64,000 nucleotides of DNA from Hyphomicrobiales bacterium (GCA_900471925.1 UCGV01000010.1:263257-327256), one strand, 5' to 3'. Positions 1 through 8,952 are shown, numbered from the stretch's first letter. The notes: generated by a model not told the origin, from the sequence alone. Program-made: numbers and translations.

Positions 1-168
1 GGTAATCACATAGGCGCTTTCAGCGGGTGAGCCCTGGCGGAACAGCATCTGCCCGGCCGCAATCACCCGCCGGTCAGCACCGAAGGCGATCAGGCGCAAC
101 TGATCGTCGTTCATGTCCTTGAAGAGCGGAAGCTGCGAGAGCAGGTGGATATCGTCGGAAAGAGACAT
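1..168 (-). CDS. Cyclic-nucleotide-binding (CRP/FNR-type) protein, N-terminal part
   Basis: The window cuts this gene; only the first 56 codons are visible. The protein starts MSLSDDIHLLSQLPLF and continues through LRLIAFGADRRVI and LFRQGSPAESAYVI. This is the usual opening of a cyclic-nucleotide-binding beta-barrel: a helix ending in LxxxPLF, then the beta strands leading to the F-x-x-G-x-x-A turn. The start codon lies one base after the stop of the upstream response regulator, so the two are almost certainly co-transcribed and may act in one signalling pathway. Whether it carries a C-terminal helix-turn-helix cannot be seen. Confidence 0.75.
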   Translation of the reverse strand, partial: MSLSDDIHLLSQLPLFKDMNDDQLRLIAFGADRRVIAAGQMLFRQGSPAESAYVIT

Positions 169-169
169 T

Positions 170-853
170 CTACGGGATGATCTTGTAGCCGCCGTTTTCC
201 GTCACCAGAATCTCGGCGTTGGACGGATCCCGCTCGATCTTCTGGCGCAGGCGGTAGACGTGGGTTTCCAGCGTGTGGGTGGTAACGCCGGAATTGTAGC
301 CCCAAACTTCTTCCAGCAGCACGTCGCGGGTGACGACTTTCTGTTCGGCGCGGTAGAGATAGCGGATGATGGCCGCTTCCTTTTCCGTCAGGCGGATCTT
401 CTGGCCGTTGTCGGTCGTCAGCAGCTTCTGGCTCGGCTTGAAGAGATAGGGGCCGACGGTAAAGGTGGCGTCCTCGCTCTGCTCGTGCTGGCGCAACTGC
501 ACGCGGATGCGGGCGAGCAGCACAGCGAAGCGGAAAGGCTTGGTGACGTAATCATTGGCGCCGGCCTCGAGGCCGAGGATCGTGTCGGAATCCGTGTCAT
601 GGCCTGTCAGCATGATGATCGGCGCCTTGAAGCCGCCCTTACGCAGCAGTTTCACCGCCTCGCGGCCGTCCATATCAGGAAGACCGACGTCCATGATCAA
701 AAGATCGACCGGATTGGAGCGGGCGGCCTGGACACCCTTTCCCGCGGTCGCTTCCTGCAAAACCGTGAATTCCTCGTACAACGACAATTGCTCCGTCAGC
801 GTCTGGCGAAGGTCGTCGTCGTCATCCACCAGAAGAATGGTGCGTGCGGTCAT
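170..853 (-). CDS. OmpR/PhoB-family response regulator
   Basis: A 227-residue two-component regulator. The N-terminal receiver domain has the acidic cluster DDDDD near residues 10–14, the phospho-acceptor Asp in LLIMDVGLPDMDG, the conserved Thr in MLTGHD and Lys in YVTKPF. The C-terminal winged helix (RLTEKEAAIIRYL, VWGYNSGVTTHTLETHVYRLRQKIE) is the PhoB-type DNA-binding domain. I start at 853 rather than the in-frame ATG at 946: MTARTILLVDD is a normal receiver start and AGGGA lies about 10 bases upstream. No histidine kinase is adjacent. The cyclic-nucleotide-binding gene follows after one base. The cognate process is unknown; CenR-like envelope regulators of alphaproteobacteria are one possibility, not shown here. 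Confidence 0.9.
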   Translation of the reverse strand: MTARTILLVDDDDDLRQTLTEQLSLYEEFTVLQEATAGKGVQAARSNPVDLLIMDVGLPDMDGREAVKLLRKGGFKAPIIMLTGHDTDSDTILGLEAGANDYVTKPFRFAVLLARIRVQLRQHEQSEDATFTVGPYLFKPSQKLLTTDNGQKIRLTEKEAAIIRYLYRAEQKVVTRDVLLEEVWGYNSGVTTHTLETHVYRLRQKIERDPSNAEILVTENGGYKIIP

Positions 854-992
854 GCGGGTGCGTCCCTTGCGTTGCTCAAATACTCCTACGCCAAATTCCA
901 CATTTGGCAAGGATTGGTGATCTGCGGTTGCCGCTTCAGGCTTCATATGGTTTCAATCGAAGCCCAAGGCAATTCAAGAACATGCGAGAAAA

Positions 993-1541
993 ATGGAAAA
1001 AGCAAGGCGAGAGCGAAACGGCAGGCCTTCAACGCTCGTTGTGCGTGCTGCGCCGGGCCAAAAAAGCAGGGCTCTCCTCCGTTTCGGCGCTCTAACGGTA
1101 CCAGCCGCGATCGGTCGTAGCGGCCGCACCGTGATCAAGCGCGAGGGCGATGGAGCCACGCCGATCGCCTTCATGCGATTGCTTTACGGCTTTCGTCGCG
1201 GCGAACGAAACGGCCATCTGCCCACGGCGCTGCCGATCAAGCGCATCCGTTCCGACATGCTCTGGTGCGACCAACCTGAAAACCCGAACTACAACAGGCT
1301 GGTCAAAGCACCGTTCAAGCCGAGCCATGAAGAGATGAGGCGCAAGGACGGGCTCTACGATATCTGCCTGGTACTCGACTGGAACGTGACGAAGCGGGCG
1401 CGCAACTGTGGCTCGGCGATCTTCTTCCATCTCATCAGGCCGGGATACGAACCGACCGCCGGCTGTGTGGCCGTCAGCGCCCGCGACATGCGCCGCATCC
1501 TGCCGCATCTGAGAAAGGGAACGGTCGTCCGGGTTCTCTGA
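993..1541 (+). CDS. L,D-transpeptidase (YkuD) family protein
   Basis: A 182-residue protein of the YkuD fold, which forms 3-3 peptidoglycan cross-links or attaches proteins to peptidoglycan. The catalytic signature is readable near the C-terminus: His146 in AIFFHLIRP and the nucleophile Cys158 in PTAGCVAVS, matching the family pattern of His, a spacer, then S/T-x-G-C. No signal peptide is evident from this start, which is unusual for a periplasmic enzyme; many alphaproteobacterial relatives of this short form also lack one. The start is uncertain because the ribosome site upstream of 993 is weak and GTG codons occur a little downstream. It diverges from the response regulator across 139 bases. 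Confidence 0.8.
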   Translation: MEKARRERNGRPSTLVVRAAPGQKSRALLRFGALTVPAAIGRSGRTVIKREGDGATPIAFMRLLYGFRRGERNGHLPTALPIKRIRSDMLWCDQPENPNYNRLVKAPFKPSHEEMRRKDGLYDICLVLDWNVTKRARNCGSAIFFHLIRPGYEPTAGCVAVSARDMRRILPHLRKGTVVRVL

Positions 1542-1702
1542 TTGTATTGCAGGCTTCCTGTCCTATATGAATTTTCGACCGGACGCGCCGGCTGCAATGC
1601 GTTCAGGCAAACCCGCCCTCCGGGTTCAATTCATACCCTTTTCCAATTTGCGCCTCGGCTCATTCGCGCCCCGGCCAGTCTTCAAACTTGCGGAGATATA
1701 TT

Positions 1703-2533
1703 GTGACCACTCAGCCCATCATCACGTTCCATGACGGACATTCGATTCCTCAGGTCGGTCTCGGCGTCTGGCAGACCCCGCAGGATATCGCGGCGCCGAC
1801 CGTGCGTACCGCGATTGCCGCCGGCTATCGCCATATCGATACGGCGTCCGGCTACGACAACGAGCAGGGCGTCGGCGAAGGCATCCGATCTGCCGGCGTG
1901 GATCGCAAGGATATTTTCGTCACCACCAAGCTGCGCAACACCGACCAGGGTTACGACAATGCGCTGCGTGCTTTCGAGGTCAGCCTCAAGAAGCTCGGCA
2001 GCGAGTATATCGATCTCTACCTGATCCACTGGCCGTCACCGCATCGCGGGCTTTACCGTGAAACCTGGAAGGCGTTCGTACGCCTGCGGGACGAAGGCCG
2101 CGTGCGCTCCATCGGGGTGTCAAATTTCTACCCCGACCATCTCGACCATATTATCGGCGATACGGGCGTGGTACCCGTCATCAATCAGATCGAGTTGCAT
2201 CCGGATTTCCAGCAGAAGGCGGCTCAGGAAGCTCACAGGAAGCACAATATCGTCACGGAATCCTGGAGCCCGCTCGGTCAGGGCCGCGTTATTGCCAATC
2301 CGGTGATCGGCCAGATCTCCGCCAAGCACGGCAAGACGCCGGCCCAGGTCATCATTCGCTGGCACCTCGATACCGGCCTCGTCGTCATTCCGAAGTCGGT
2401 GACGCCTTCGCGCATCGAAGAGAACTTCAATGTCTTCGATTTCAAGCTGGATGGTGAAGACATGGCCGCGATCGCGAAGCTCGACAGCGCCGGCGCCCGC
2501 ATGGGGCCTGATCCCTACACGGCAACGTTCTGA
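1703..2533 (+). CDS. Aldo/keto reductase (2,5-diketo-D-gluconate reductase type)
   Basis: A 276-residue NADPH-dependent carbonyl reductase with an (alpha/beta)8 barrel. All four catalytic residues are visible: Asp46 and Tyr51 in HIDTASGYDNE, Lys76 in VTTKLRN and His109 in LIHWPSP. The cofactor end shows VIPKSVTPSRIEENFNVFDF, typical of the AKR5 group that includes DkgA/DkgB. I use the GTG at 1703, which has CGGAGA about seven bases upstream, rather than the TTG at 1688. The physiological substrate cannot be read from sequence; small aldehydes and methylglyoxal are common for the group. The gene ends at a terminator shared with convergent leuC. Confidence 0.88.
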   Translation: MTTQPIITFHDGHSIPQVGLGVWQTPQDIAAPTVRTAIAAGYRHIDTASGYDNEQGVGEGIRSAGVDRKDIFVTTKLRNTDQGYDNALRAFEVSLKKLGSEYIDLYLIHWPSPHRGLYRETWKAFVRLRDEGRVRSIGVSNFYPDHLDHIIGDTGVVPVINQIELHPDFQQKAAQEAHRKHNIVTESWSPLGQGRVIANPVIGQISAKHGKTPAQVIIRWHLDTGLVVIPKSVTPSRIEENFNVFDFKLDGEDMAAIAKLDSAGARMGPDPYTATF

Positions 2534-2564
2534 ACGTTGTTTCCTCTGCCTGTTCGCCATTAAA

Positions 2565-2594
2565 AAAGCCCGGCGCGGGAGCGCCGGGCTTTTA
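2565..2594. terminator. Bidirectional rho-independent terminator between the reductase gene and leuC
   Basis: GCCCGGCGC at 2568–2576 pairs with GCGCCGGGC at 2581–2589 around a GGGA loop. The stem is flanked by an A run on the left and a T run on the right, so it can stop transcription from either side. It sits between two convergent genes. Confidence 0.9.
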
Positions 2595-2617
2595 TCATTT
2601 CCGATCATCGAGGATGA

Positions 2618-4027
2618 TCAGTTCCACTCGCGGATATCGACGAAGTGACCGGCGATCGCGGCTGCAGCGGCCATGGCCGGCGAGACGAGATGAGTGCGGC
2701 CCTTGAAGCCCTGGCGGCCCTCGAAGTTGCGGTTCGAGGTCGAGGCGCAGCGCTCACCCGGCTTCAGGCGGTCGTCGTTCATGGCAAGGCACATAGAGCA
2801 GCCCGGCTCGCGCCAGTCGAAACCGGCAGCCTTGAAGATCTTGTCGAGACCTTCCTGCTCCGCCTGCTCTTTCACGAGGCCAGAGCCCGGAACGATCATG
2901 GCATTGACGGTGGAGGCAACGGTCTTGCCTTCGACAACCTTGGCAACAGCGCGCAGGTCTTCGATACGGCCATTGGTGCAGGAGCCGATGAAGACACGGT
3001 CGATGCTGATATCGGTCATTGGCGTGCCCGGCTTCAAGCCCATATAGTCGAGCGCACGCCACTTGGAGGCGCGCTTGGTCTCGTCCTGGATATCGTCAGG
3101 GTTCGGGACGATGCCCTGTACCGAGATGACATCCTCGGGCGAGGAGCCCCAGGAGACGATCGGCGGCAGTTCGGCAGCGTTGAGCGTGACGACGCGGTCG
3201 TAATGCGCACCTTCGTCAGTCTTCAGTGTCTTCCAGTAGGCGATCGCCTGCTCGAGCGCTTCGCCCTTTGGCGCGCGCGGCTTGCCCTTGATATATTCGA
3301 AGGTGATCTCATCAGGCGCGATCAGGCCGGCGCGGGCGCCGCCTTCGATCGACATGTTGCAGATGGTCATGCGGCCTTCCATCGACAGCGCGCGAATTGC
3401 TTCGCCGGCATATTCGATGACGTAGCCGGTGCCGCCGGCAGTGCCGATCTCACCGATGATGGCAAGAACGATGTCCTTGGCAGTGACGCCAGCCGGCAGC
3501 TGGCCATCGACCTGCACCAGCATGTTCTTGGCCTTCTTCTGAATCAGTGTCTGGGTGGCGAGAACGTGCTCGACCTCAGACGTACCGATACCATGAGCCA
3601 GCGAGCCAAAGGCGCCATGCGTCGAGGTGTGGCTGTCGCCGCAGACGATCGTCATGCCCGGCAGGGTGAACCCCTGCTCCGGTCCGATGATGTGGACGAT
3701 GCCCTGACGCTTGTCGCTCTCGGAGTAATATTCGACGTTGAATTCGGCGGCATTCTTGGCGAGCTGCTCGACCTGAATGCGGCTTTCCTCGTTCTTGATG
3801 CCGAGATGGCGGTCAGCGGAGGTCGGAACATTGTGGTCGACGACGGCAAGGGTCTTTTCCGGCGCGCGGACTTTGCGGCCGGTCATGCGCAGGCCTTCGA
3901 AAGCCTGCGGCGAGGTGACTTCGTGGACCAGGTGGCGGTCGATGTAGAGAAGACAGGTGCCGTCAGGCTGTTCGTCGACCAGGTGGTCGGCCCAAATCTT
4001 GTCGTAAAGGGTACGCGGTGCGCTCAT
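2618..4027 (-). CDS. leuC: 3-isopropylmalate dehydratase large subunit
   Basis: A 469-residue aconitase-superfamily enzyme that, with LeuD, isomerises 2-isopropylmalate to 3-isopropylmalate in leucine synthesis. The three cysteine ligands of the [4Fe-4S] cluster are present: Cys350 in GSCTNGR, and Cys410 and Cys413 in [25 protein letters not shown] and [14 protein letters not shown] are also family signatures. The length matches bacterial LeuC. leuD is not adjacent, as is common in rhizobia. The 243 bases upstream, up to the ABC permease gene, hold no leucine-rich leader peptide that I can see. Confidence 0.97.
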   Translation of the reverse strand: MSAPRTLYDKIWADHLVDEQPDGTCLLYIDRHLVHEVTSPQAFEGLRMTGRKVRAPEKTLAVVDHNVPTSADRHLGIKNEESRIQVEQLAKNAAEFNVEYYSESDKRQGIVHIIGPEQGFTLPGMTIVCGDSHTSTHGAFGSLAHGIGTSEVEHVLATQTLIQKKAKNMLVQVDGQLPAGVTAKDIVLAIIGEIGTAGGTGYVIEYAGEAIRALSMEGRMTICNMSIEGGARAGLIAPDEITFEYIKGKPRAPKGEALEQAIAYWKTLKTDEGAHYDRVVTLNAAELPPIVSWGSSPEDVISVQGIVPNPDDIQDETKRASKWRALDYMGLKPGTPMTDISIDRVFIGSCTNGRIEDLRAVAKVVEGKTVASTVNAMIVPGSGLVKEQAEQEGLDKIFKAAGFDWREPGCSMCLAMNDDRLKPGERCASTSNRNFEGRQGFKGRTHLVSPAMAAAAAIAGHFVDIREWN

Positions 4028-4270
4028 GGCTAATCGTCCGTTTTGGCTGGAGCGTGGAATAAGGGATGTGGCGGACAGGCTCCGCAGGCCGTCATTCGAT
4101 CAACGAAGTCGGCTGTTGAGCGCACCGGAAACGGATGCAAAGAAACGTGCCGGCAGGCGATAATGGTCCTGCAGCACGAAAATATGCGCACCGATGCATC
4201 TGAACTTGGATTCCATGGGGCTGGATATAGCTATTTTTGATCGAAACGGCAATTCGAATCGTGAGGCGGC

Positions 4271-5089
4271 TTAGCGTCGCGGCATCTGCTTCATCTTCTT
4301 CTCGATCCGCCGAAGGAAAAGCGACAGGCCGATCGTCAGGATCAGATAGATGTAGGTGACAATCGAATAGGTTTCGAAGAAGCGGAAAGAGCCGGAGGCG
4401 TAGACCTTGCCCATCTGCGTGATGTCGGCGACGCCGAGTACTGAGACGAGCGACGAATCCTTCACCATCGAGACGAAATCGTTGGAGAGTGGCGGAAAGA
4501 TCACCCGAATCGCCTGCGGAAAGACGACGAGGCGGAAGCGGCGGTAACGCGACAGGCCGAGCGACTTGGCCGCCTCGATCTGACCAATATCGACCGACTG
4601 AAAGCCGGCGCGGAAGATCTCGGCGATGAAAGAGGAATAGCCGATCATCAGCGCGATAATCGCCCGCCACATCAGCGATAGGTCACGCACCAGGATCGGT
4701 TCGGTGACGCCCGCCTTCACCAGCGGGGTAATCAGGAAGTTATAGGCCGCGACGACGCCCGGGGCGCCGACGAAGGCGATGTAGAACAGCAGCACCAGGA
4801 TCGGGATGCCTCTGATAATCTCGATATAGAAGCGGGCGATCTGGCGCAGCAGGAGGCTGTCGGACAGGCCGAGCAAGGCGATGCCGAGACCGAGCACGGT
4901 TGCCAGCACGAAGGCGACGAGCGTTACGAAAACGGTGATGCCGACGCCGTTCACGACAGTGCGGAAGACCTGCGTGTAGATGTCATTGGTAATGATGACA
5001 ACGGCAAGGACGATGCCGATCAGAACAAGGACGACCAGCCACCAGGGACGGTCGTCCTTCTCGTGTCGCGGGGATGGTTGAAGGGCCAT
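4271..5089 (-). CDS. Polar amino-acid ABC transporter permease (HisM/GlnP type)
   Basis: A 272-residue inner-membrane protein. A first hydrophobic segment at about residues 18–35 is followed by the HisMQ-type permease domain. The cytoplasmic coupling loop (EAA motif) reads IEAAKSLGLSRYRRF, followed by FPQAIRVIFP. The IEIIRGIPILVLLFY segment is also typical. It lies 18 bases downstream of a solute-binding protein gene, so the two form one unit. No ATPase gene follows: the next gene on this strand is leuC. The transporter must therefore use an ATPase encoded elsewhere. A single permease gene suggests a homodimeric channel. Confidence 0.9.
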   Translation of the reverse strand: MALQPSPRHEKDDRPWWLVVLVLIGIVLAVVIITNDIYTQVFRTVVNGVGITVFVTLVAFVLATVLGLGIALLGLSDSLLLRQIARFYIEIIRGIPILVLLFYIAFVGAPGVVAAYNFLITPLVKAGVTEPILVRDLSLMWRAIIALMIGYSSFIAEIFRAGFQSVDIGQIEAAKSLGLSRYRRFRLVVFPQAIRVIFPPLSNDFVSMVKDSSLVSVLGVADITQMGKVYASGSFRFFETYSIVTYIYLILTIGLSLFLRRIEKKMKQMPRR

Positions 5090-5107
5090 CAGCGATCGCT
5101 CGGGAGC

Positions 5108-5905
5108 TTATTCGCCCATCTTGTAGTCGAGAAACCATTTCTTATTCAGGGTATCGAACGTGCCGTCGGCCTTCAGCGCGGCGATTGCGGCGTTGACGGG
5201 GGCGACGAGATCGGAGCCCTTCGGGAAGATGAAGCCGAAGTCTTCGGTGCCGAGAGGACCGCCGACGAGCTTCAGTGCGCCGTTTGAGGCATCGACATAA
5301 CCCTTGCCGGCGGTGCCATCTGTCAACACCGTATCGACGTCGCCGGTCTTCAGCGCCTGCACCGTTGCTCCGAACGTCTCGAAAAGCTTGATACGAGGGT
5401 TCTGCTCATTGCCGTCGAGCACTTCGTAGACCGCGGTATAGAACGGCGTCGTGCCCGGCTGCGCGCCGATCAGGCCGTCCTTGAGATCGGCAAAGCTCTT
5501 GGCGTCGGTGAAGCGGCTTTCGTCGCCACGTACCAGCATGAATTGCTGCGAGCGCATATAGGGGTCGGAGAAATCGACCTTCTCCTTGCGGTCGTCCTTG
5601 ATGGTGATGCCGGTCATCCCGATATTGTACTGGCCGTCGGACACGGCCTGGATCATCGCGTCCCAGCTGGTGTTCTGGTACTCGACCTTGAAGTTCAGCC
5701 GCTTGGCGATCTCGTTCATCGCGTCATATTCCCAGCCGATCGCCTTGCCGGACTTGGGATCGACGAACTGCAGCGGCGGGTAGGCATTTTCCGTAACCAC
5801 CACGACAGTCTTGCCGCTGAGATCCGGCAGGCCGGCGGCGAAGGCTGTGAGCGGCGAAAGCATAACGGCCGTCAGGCCGGCAAGAACGGTGCGGCGAAAG
5901 AACAT
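5108..5905 (-). CDS. Amino-acid ABC transporter periplasmic binding protein
   Basis: A 265-residue SBP family 3 (HisJ/GlnH-like) protein. The signal peptide is MFFRRTVLAGLTAVMLSPLTAFA with an Ala-rich cleavage region. The mature domain starts LPDLSGKTVVVVTENAYPPLQF and contains the signature GWEYDAMNEIAKRLNF. MTGITIKDDRKEKVDFSDPY matches the ligand-binding hinge of the family. I start at 5905, where GGGGAG lies about nine bases upstream; an in-frame upstream ATG would bury the signal peptide. The substrate is likely a polar amino acid; it cannot be assigned more closely. Confidence 0.9.
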   Translation of the reverse strand: MFFRRTVLAGLTAVMLSPLTAFAAGLPDLSGKTVVVVTENAYPPLQFVDPKSGKAIGWEYDAMNEIAKRLNFKVEYQNTSWDAMIQAVSDGQYNIGMTGITIKDDRKEKVDFSDPYMRSQQFMLVRGDESRFTDAKSFADLKDGLIGAQPGTTPFYTAVYEVLDGNEQNPRIKLFETFGATVQALKTGDVDTVLTDGTAGKGYVDASNGALKLVGGPLGTEDFGFIFPKGSDLVAPVNAAIAALKADGTFDTLNKKWFLDYKMGE

Positions 5906-5990
5906 GATGTGGCTCCCCAATATTTGAGTGGCAGAATTGTCATGGATGACGCCGTGATGGCAAGGCTGCCAGCGCCGCGCGGCGGCGTAA

Positions 5991-6021
5991 AAAAGAAAAG
6001 GCGGCCCAAAGACCGCCTTTT
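5991..6021 (-). terminator. Terminator after rplS
   Basis: On the minus strand GGCGG and CCGCC form a five-pair stem around an eight-base loop. AAAA and TTTT flanks extend it, and TTTTCTTTTTT follows. It lies about 30 bases past the rplS stop and ends the ribosomal block. Confidence 0.8.
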
Positions 6022-6052
6022 CCATGCAATGATTTTCGCTTTCGCGAGAAGC

Positions 6053-6595
6053 TTATTCAGCGGAGCCTTCAGCAGCGGCTGCAGCTGCAGCTTCTGCGGC
6101 GGCCTTTGCTTCAGCGGCTTCTGCTGCTGCCTTTTCGGCGGCGAGAGCCTGTGCTGCTGCAACCTTTTCAGCTTCGATACGTGCCTTTTCCTCGGCAACA
6201 GCCTGGCGCTCGGCGTCGTTGAGCTTGCGAGCGCGGACGCCGGTGTCTTCAACGATACGAGCCGACTTACCGCGACGATCGCGCAGGTAGTAGAGCTTGG
6301 CGCGACGGACCTTACCGCGGCGAACGACTTCGACGCTTTCGATCATCGGCGAGTAGACCGGGAATACGCGCTCGACGCCTTCACCGTAGGAGATCTTGCG
6401 GACCGTGAAGTTTTCCTGGAGGCCGCCGCCGGAACGGGCGATGCAAACGCCTTCATAGGCCTGAACGCGGGTACGGTTGCCTTCCGTAACCTTCACGTTG
6501 ACGCGGACGGTGTCGCCCGGGGAGAATTCGGGAAGCGTGCGCTTGGCTTCGATCTTGGCGGCCTGTTCGGCCTCAAGCTGCTGAATGATGTTCAT
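6053..6595 (-). CDS. rplS: 50S ribosomal protein L19 with a long alanine/glutamate-rich tail
   Basis: L19 sits at the 30S–50S interface. The conserved core is residues 1–120: [51 protein letters not shown] and [19 protein letters not shown]. The protein is 180 residues; the bacterial norm is about 115–125. The extra C-terminal sixty residues are almost only Ala, Glu and Lys and should form a charged helix. Such tails are known in rhizobial L19. An in-frame ATG at 6745 exists, but the 50 residues it would add do not resemble L19, so I reject it. The 199 bases up to trmD may hold a separate promoter. Confidence 0.96.
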   Translation of the reverse strand: MNIIQQLEAEQAAKIEAKRTLPEFSPGDTVRVNVKVTEGNRTRVQAYEGVCIARSGGGLQENFTVRKISYGEGVERVFPVYSPMIESVEVVRRGKVRRAKLYYLRDRRGKSARIVEDTGVRARKLNDAERQAVAEEKARIEAEKVAAAQALAAEKAAAEAAEAKAAAEAAAAAAAEGSAE

Positions 6596-6794
6596 CGTCT
6601 TAACCTTTGGTTCTTCTGAAACAGCCAGAGCGCTCACACTGTCCTTCGGTCGATGCCTCCGGAGTTTGCCCTTGCGGGCGGGAGCGGATTCGCCATTCTT
6701 TGTTTGCTGGCAGACGGGGATAAACCCCATTTCCGGGTGCGCCATTACACGAAAGACTTCACCTTGTCATCCCTGAGACGACAAATTTGTGAAA

Positions 6795-7496
6795 TCAGCC
6801 GCCTTTTCCGGCCTTTTGAGCGGCAAGAAGATCGGGGCGCCTTTCCTTTGTCAGCGAGACGGCCTGTTCATGGCGCCACTTCTCGATGGCGCCGTGATTG
6901 CCAGAGGTCAGGATCGCCGGAATCTCACGGCCTTCCCATTCCTGCGGACGCGTATAGTGCGGATGTTCCAGCAGACCGCCTTCAAAACTTTCGTGCAGGC
7001 CGGAGAGGTCGTTGCCCATGACACCCGGCAGGATGCGGATGATCGCATCGAGCACGATCAGCGCGGCCGGCTCGCCACCGGAGAGAACATAGTCGCCGAT
7101 CGAGACTTCCTCGAGTTCTCGTGCCTCGATTACCCGCTGGTCGACGCCCTCGAAGCGGCCGCAGACGATGATCACGCCATCACCCGCCGCCAGTTCCCGC
7201 ACGCGCTCCTGCGTGAGCGGTCTGCCGCGCGGGCTCATCAGCAGGCGCGGGCGGTTGTCGTTTTCGGAAGCACTGTCGATGGCGCGGGCGAGAACATCGG
7301 GCTTCAGCACCATGCCGGCGCCGCCGCCGGCCGGGGTGTCATCGACCGTGCGATGCTTATCGCCGGCAAAATCACGGATCTGCACGGCATCGAGAGACCA
7401 TTGCCCGCGCTCTGCAGCCTTGCCTGCGAGTGAAAAGCCGAGATGGCCCGGAAACATTTCCGGGTAGAGTGTCAGTACAGTCGCCCGGAAAACCAT
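6795..7496 (-). CDS. trmD: tRNA (guanine-37-N1)-methyltransferase
   Basis: A 233-residue SPOUT-class enzyme that makes m1G37 in tRNAs reading CNN codons and so prevents +1 frameshifting. The start [27 protein letters not shown] is standard. The trefoil-knot S-adenosylmethionine site is visible as [11 protein letters not shown] and [20 protein letters not shown]. The tail [23 protein letters not shown] is the conserved tRNA-binding part. It lies five bases downstream of rimM on the same strand, the usual order. Confidence 0.97.
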   Translation of the reverse strand: MVFRATVLTLYPEMFPGHLGFSLAGKAAERGQWSLDAVQIRDFAGDKHRTVDDTPAGGGAGMVLKPDVLARAIDSASENDNRPRLLMSPRGRPLTQERVRELAAGDGVIIVCGRFEGVDQRVIEARELEEVSIGDYVLSGGEPAALIVLDAIIRILPGVMGNDLSGLHESFEGGLLEHPHYTRPQEWEGREIPAILTSGNHGAIEKWRHEQAVSLTKERRPDLLAAQKAGKGG

Positions 7497-7501
7497 GGCG
7501 C

Positions 7502-8071
7502 TTACTTCTTTTTCTTCGGCTTGCCGGGGGTGAGACCCTTGAGGTCGTCGGGATCGTCGACGAGGCCGGCGGCAAGCGGATCGATCAGCAGCTTGCCGGC
7601 TTCGAGATCGATTTCAAGTACGGAGGCTTCCGAGAAAGGGATCAGCACCGGGCGCTTGCCGGGGCCTTTGAGCTCGAGGAGATCGCCGGCGCCGAAATCG
7701 AAGACTCCGGTCACGGTGCCGTAGCTCACGCCCTGGTCATCGAAGGCTTCGAGCCCTTCCAGATCGGCATAGAAGAACTCGTCGTCCTCCAGCTCCTCAT
7801 CCGACAGGTTGTCGCGCTCGATATAGAGTTCCAGGCCGTTCAGCGCCTCGGCGGCGTTGCGGTCGTTGATGCCACGGAAGCGGACGACGACCATGTTTTT
7901 CATCTCACGCAATTCGAGAACTTCGAAAGCGCGTCCATCCATGCTGTGCAGGTGGCCATAGTCGCCGAGCGCGGTCGGATCGGCCGTGTAGGCCTTCACA
8001 CGCACCTCGCCGCGAATGCCCTGCGCGCCGCCGATGGTCGCCATCAGCACCGGGTTTTCAAGCTTGGTCAT
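7502..8071 (-). CDS. rimM: 16S rRNA processing protein RimM
   Basis: An assembly factor for the 30S head that binds S19. The N-terminal RimM domain is seen as [26 protein letters not shown] and the C-terminal PRC-barrel as [20 protein letters not shown]. The protein ends in a lysine run (GKPKKKK). There are two candidate ATGs, at 8083 and 8071. I choose 8071 because the codons after the upstream ATG contain AAGGA, spaced correctly as a ribosome site for the second. The product is 189 residues. A strong terminator separates it from rpsP, so rimM–trmD–rplS may need its own promoter or readthrough. Confidence 0.95.
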   Translation of the reverse strand: MTKLENPVLMATIGGAQGIRGEVRVKAYTADPTALGDYGHLHSMDGRAFEVLELREMKNMVVVRFRGINDRNAAEALNGLELYIERDNLSDEELEDDEFFYADLEGLEAFDDQGVSYGTVTGVFDFGAGDLLELKGPGKRPVLIPFSEASVLEIDLEAGKLLIDPLAAGLVDDPDDLKGLTPGKPKKKK

Positions 8072-8144
8072 GGGTTCCTTCATTCGAACGCAGGCAAGAA
8101 GGTGAAATCACGCTTCTCATAAACGAAGTACGGGGGAATGGAAA

Positions 8145-8178
8145 CGAAAACGGGCGGCATGTTTCCATGCCGCCCGTT
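8145..8178 (-). terminator. Terminator between rpsP and rimM
   Basis: CGGGCGGCATG at 8151–8161 pairs perfectly with CATGCCGCCCG at 8166–8176 around a four-base loop, extended by two A–T pairs. On the minus strand it is followed by TTTTCGTTTCC. It lies about 20 bases after the rpsP stop. It would stop or reduce transcription passing from the ffh–rpsP segment into rimM–trmD–rplS. Confidence 0.85.
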
Positions 8179-8197
8179 CAGATGAGATCGAAACCGA

Positions 8198-8566
8198 TTA
8201 TTCGGCGGAAGCAGCGGCTTCAGCGGCGTCAGCAGCCTTCTGAGCCTTTTCAGCAGCACGCTCCTGTGCCTTCTTGCCCGGCTTTGCCTTTTCAGGGTTG
8301 TTGCGGGTTTCGCGCTTGGAGATGCCGGCTTCGTCGAGGAAACGCAGAACGCGGTCGGTCGGCAGGGCGCCCTGGTCGAGCCAGTGCTTGATGCGCTCGC
8401 CGTTCAGCTGAACGCGCTTCTCGTCGTCCTTGGCGAGCATCGGGTTCCAGGAACCGAGGTTCTCGAGGAAGCGGCCGTCACGCGGGCTGCGGGCATCAGC
8501 GAGAACGACGTGGTAGTACGGGCGCTTCTTGGAACCACCGCGTGCGAGACGAATTTTCAGTGCCAT
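8198..8566 (-). CDS. rpsP: 30S ribosomal protein S16
   Basis: A small-subunit protein needed for 30S assembly. The conserved core [36 protein letters not shown] and [18 protein letters not shown] is complete. The protein is 122 residues against about 80–90 in many bacteria. The extra C-terminal part after residue ~85 is rich in Ala, Lys and Glu ([18 protein letters not shown]) and resembles the tail on L19 in the same cluster. An AAGGAG ribosome site lies just before the start. Confidence 0.97.
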   Translation of the reverse strand: MALKIRLARGGSKKRPYYHVVLADARSPRDGRFLENLGSWNPMLAKDDEKRVQLNGERIKHWLDQGALPTDRVLRFLDEAGISKRETRNNPEKAKPGKKAQERAAEKAQKAADAAEAAASAE

Positions 8567-8615
8567 GTTCTTTACTCCTTAGGCTTTTCTTGAACCGCTT
8601 CGTTGAGCGGCGTGG

Positions 8616-8936
8616 TTATCGGGCTGCGGCGCTTTGTTCAGCGTGGTCCGCAGCGATCTGCTCATGATGCCGGATGACTTCCTTGATGACGAAGTTCAGG
8701 AACTTCTCGGCGAAATCCGGGTCCAGATGCGCATCTTCGGCAAGCTGACGAAGACGTGTGATCTGGTATTCTTCGCGCGCCGGATCGGCCGGCGGCAACT
8801 TGTACTTGGCCTTGAGAACGCCGACCTCTTTGGTGCAGCGAAAGCGTTCGGCCAGAATGTGGACGAGCGCCGCATCGATATTGTCGATCGACTGGCGGTA
8901 GCTCGAAAGCTGAGCTTTGACGTCTGGATCAATCAT
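8616..8936 (-). CDS. Chorismate mutase (AroQ class)
   Basis: A 106-residue all-helical chorismate mutase that converts chorismate to prephenate for Phe and Tyr synthesis. The AroQ pattern is clear: YRQSIDNIDAALVHILAERF in helix 1 with the catalytic Arg, LKAKYKLPPADPAREEYQI with the conserved Lys and Arg, and FLNFVIKEVIRHHEQI in the last helix. I start at 8936 (MIDPDVKAQL); the longer frame to 9023 overlaps ffh and adds an unrelated Cys/Arg-rich stretch. It lies 16 bases after ffh. This ffh–aroQ–rpsP order is common in alphaproteobacteria. Confidence 0.92.
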   Translation of the reverse strand: MIDPDVKAQLSSYRQSIDNIDAALVHILAERFRCTKEVGVLKAKYKLPPADPAREEYQITRLRQLAEDAHLDPDFAEKFLNFVIKEVIRHHEQIAADHAEQSAAAR

Positions 8937-8952
8937 GGGGCAGGCGATCCTT

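Noticed and set aside
2645-4033. A 462-codon frame antisense to leuC
   Set aside because: A shadow of GC-rich third positions; leuC has all catalytic residues and the right length.
4230-4262. A TTCGAATC stretch resembling a tRNA T loop
   Set aside because: No cloverleaf, acceptor stem or CCA context can be built around it.
6596-6745. In-frame 50-codon extension upstream of rplS
   Set aside because: The extra residues do not resemble any L19 N-terminus, and the start at 6595 matches the family exactly.
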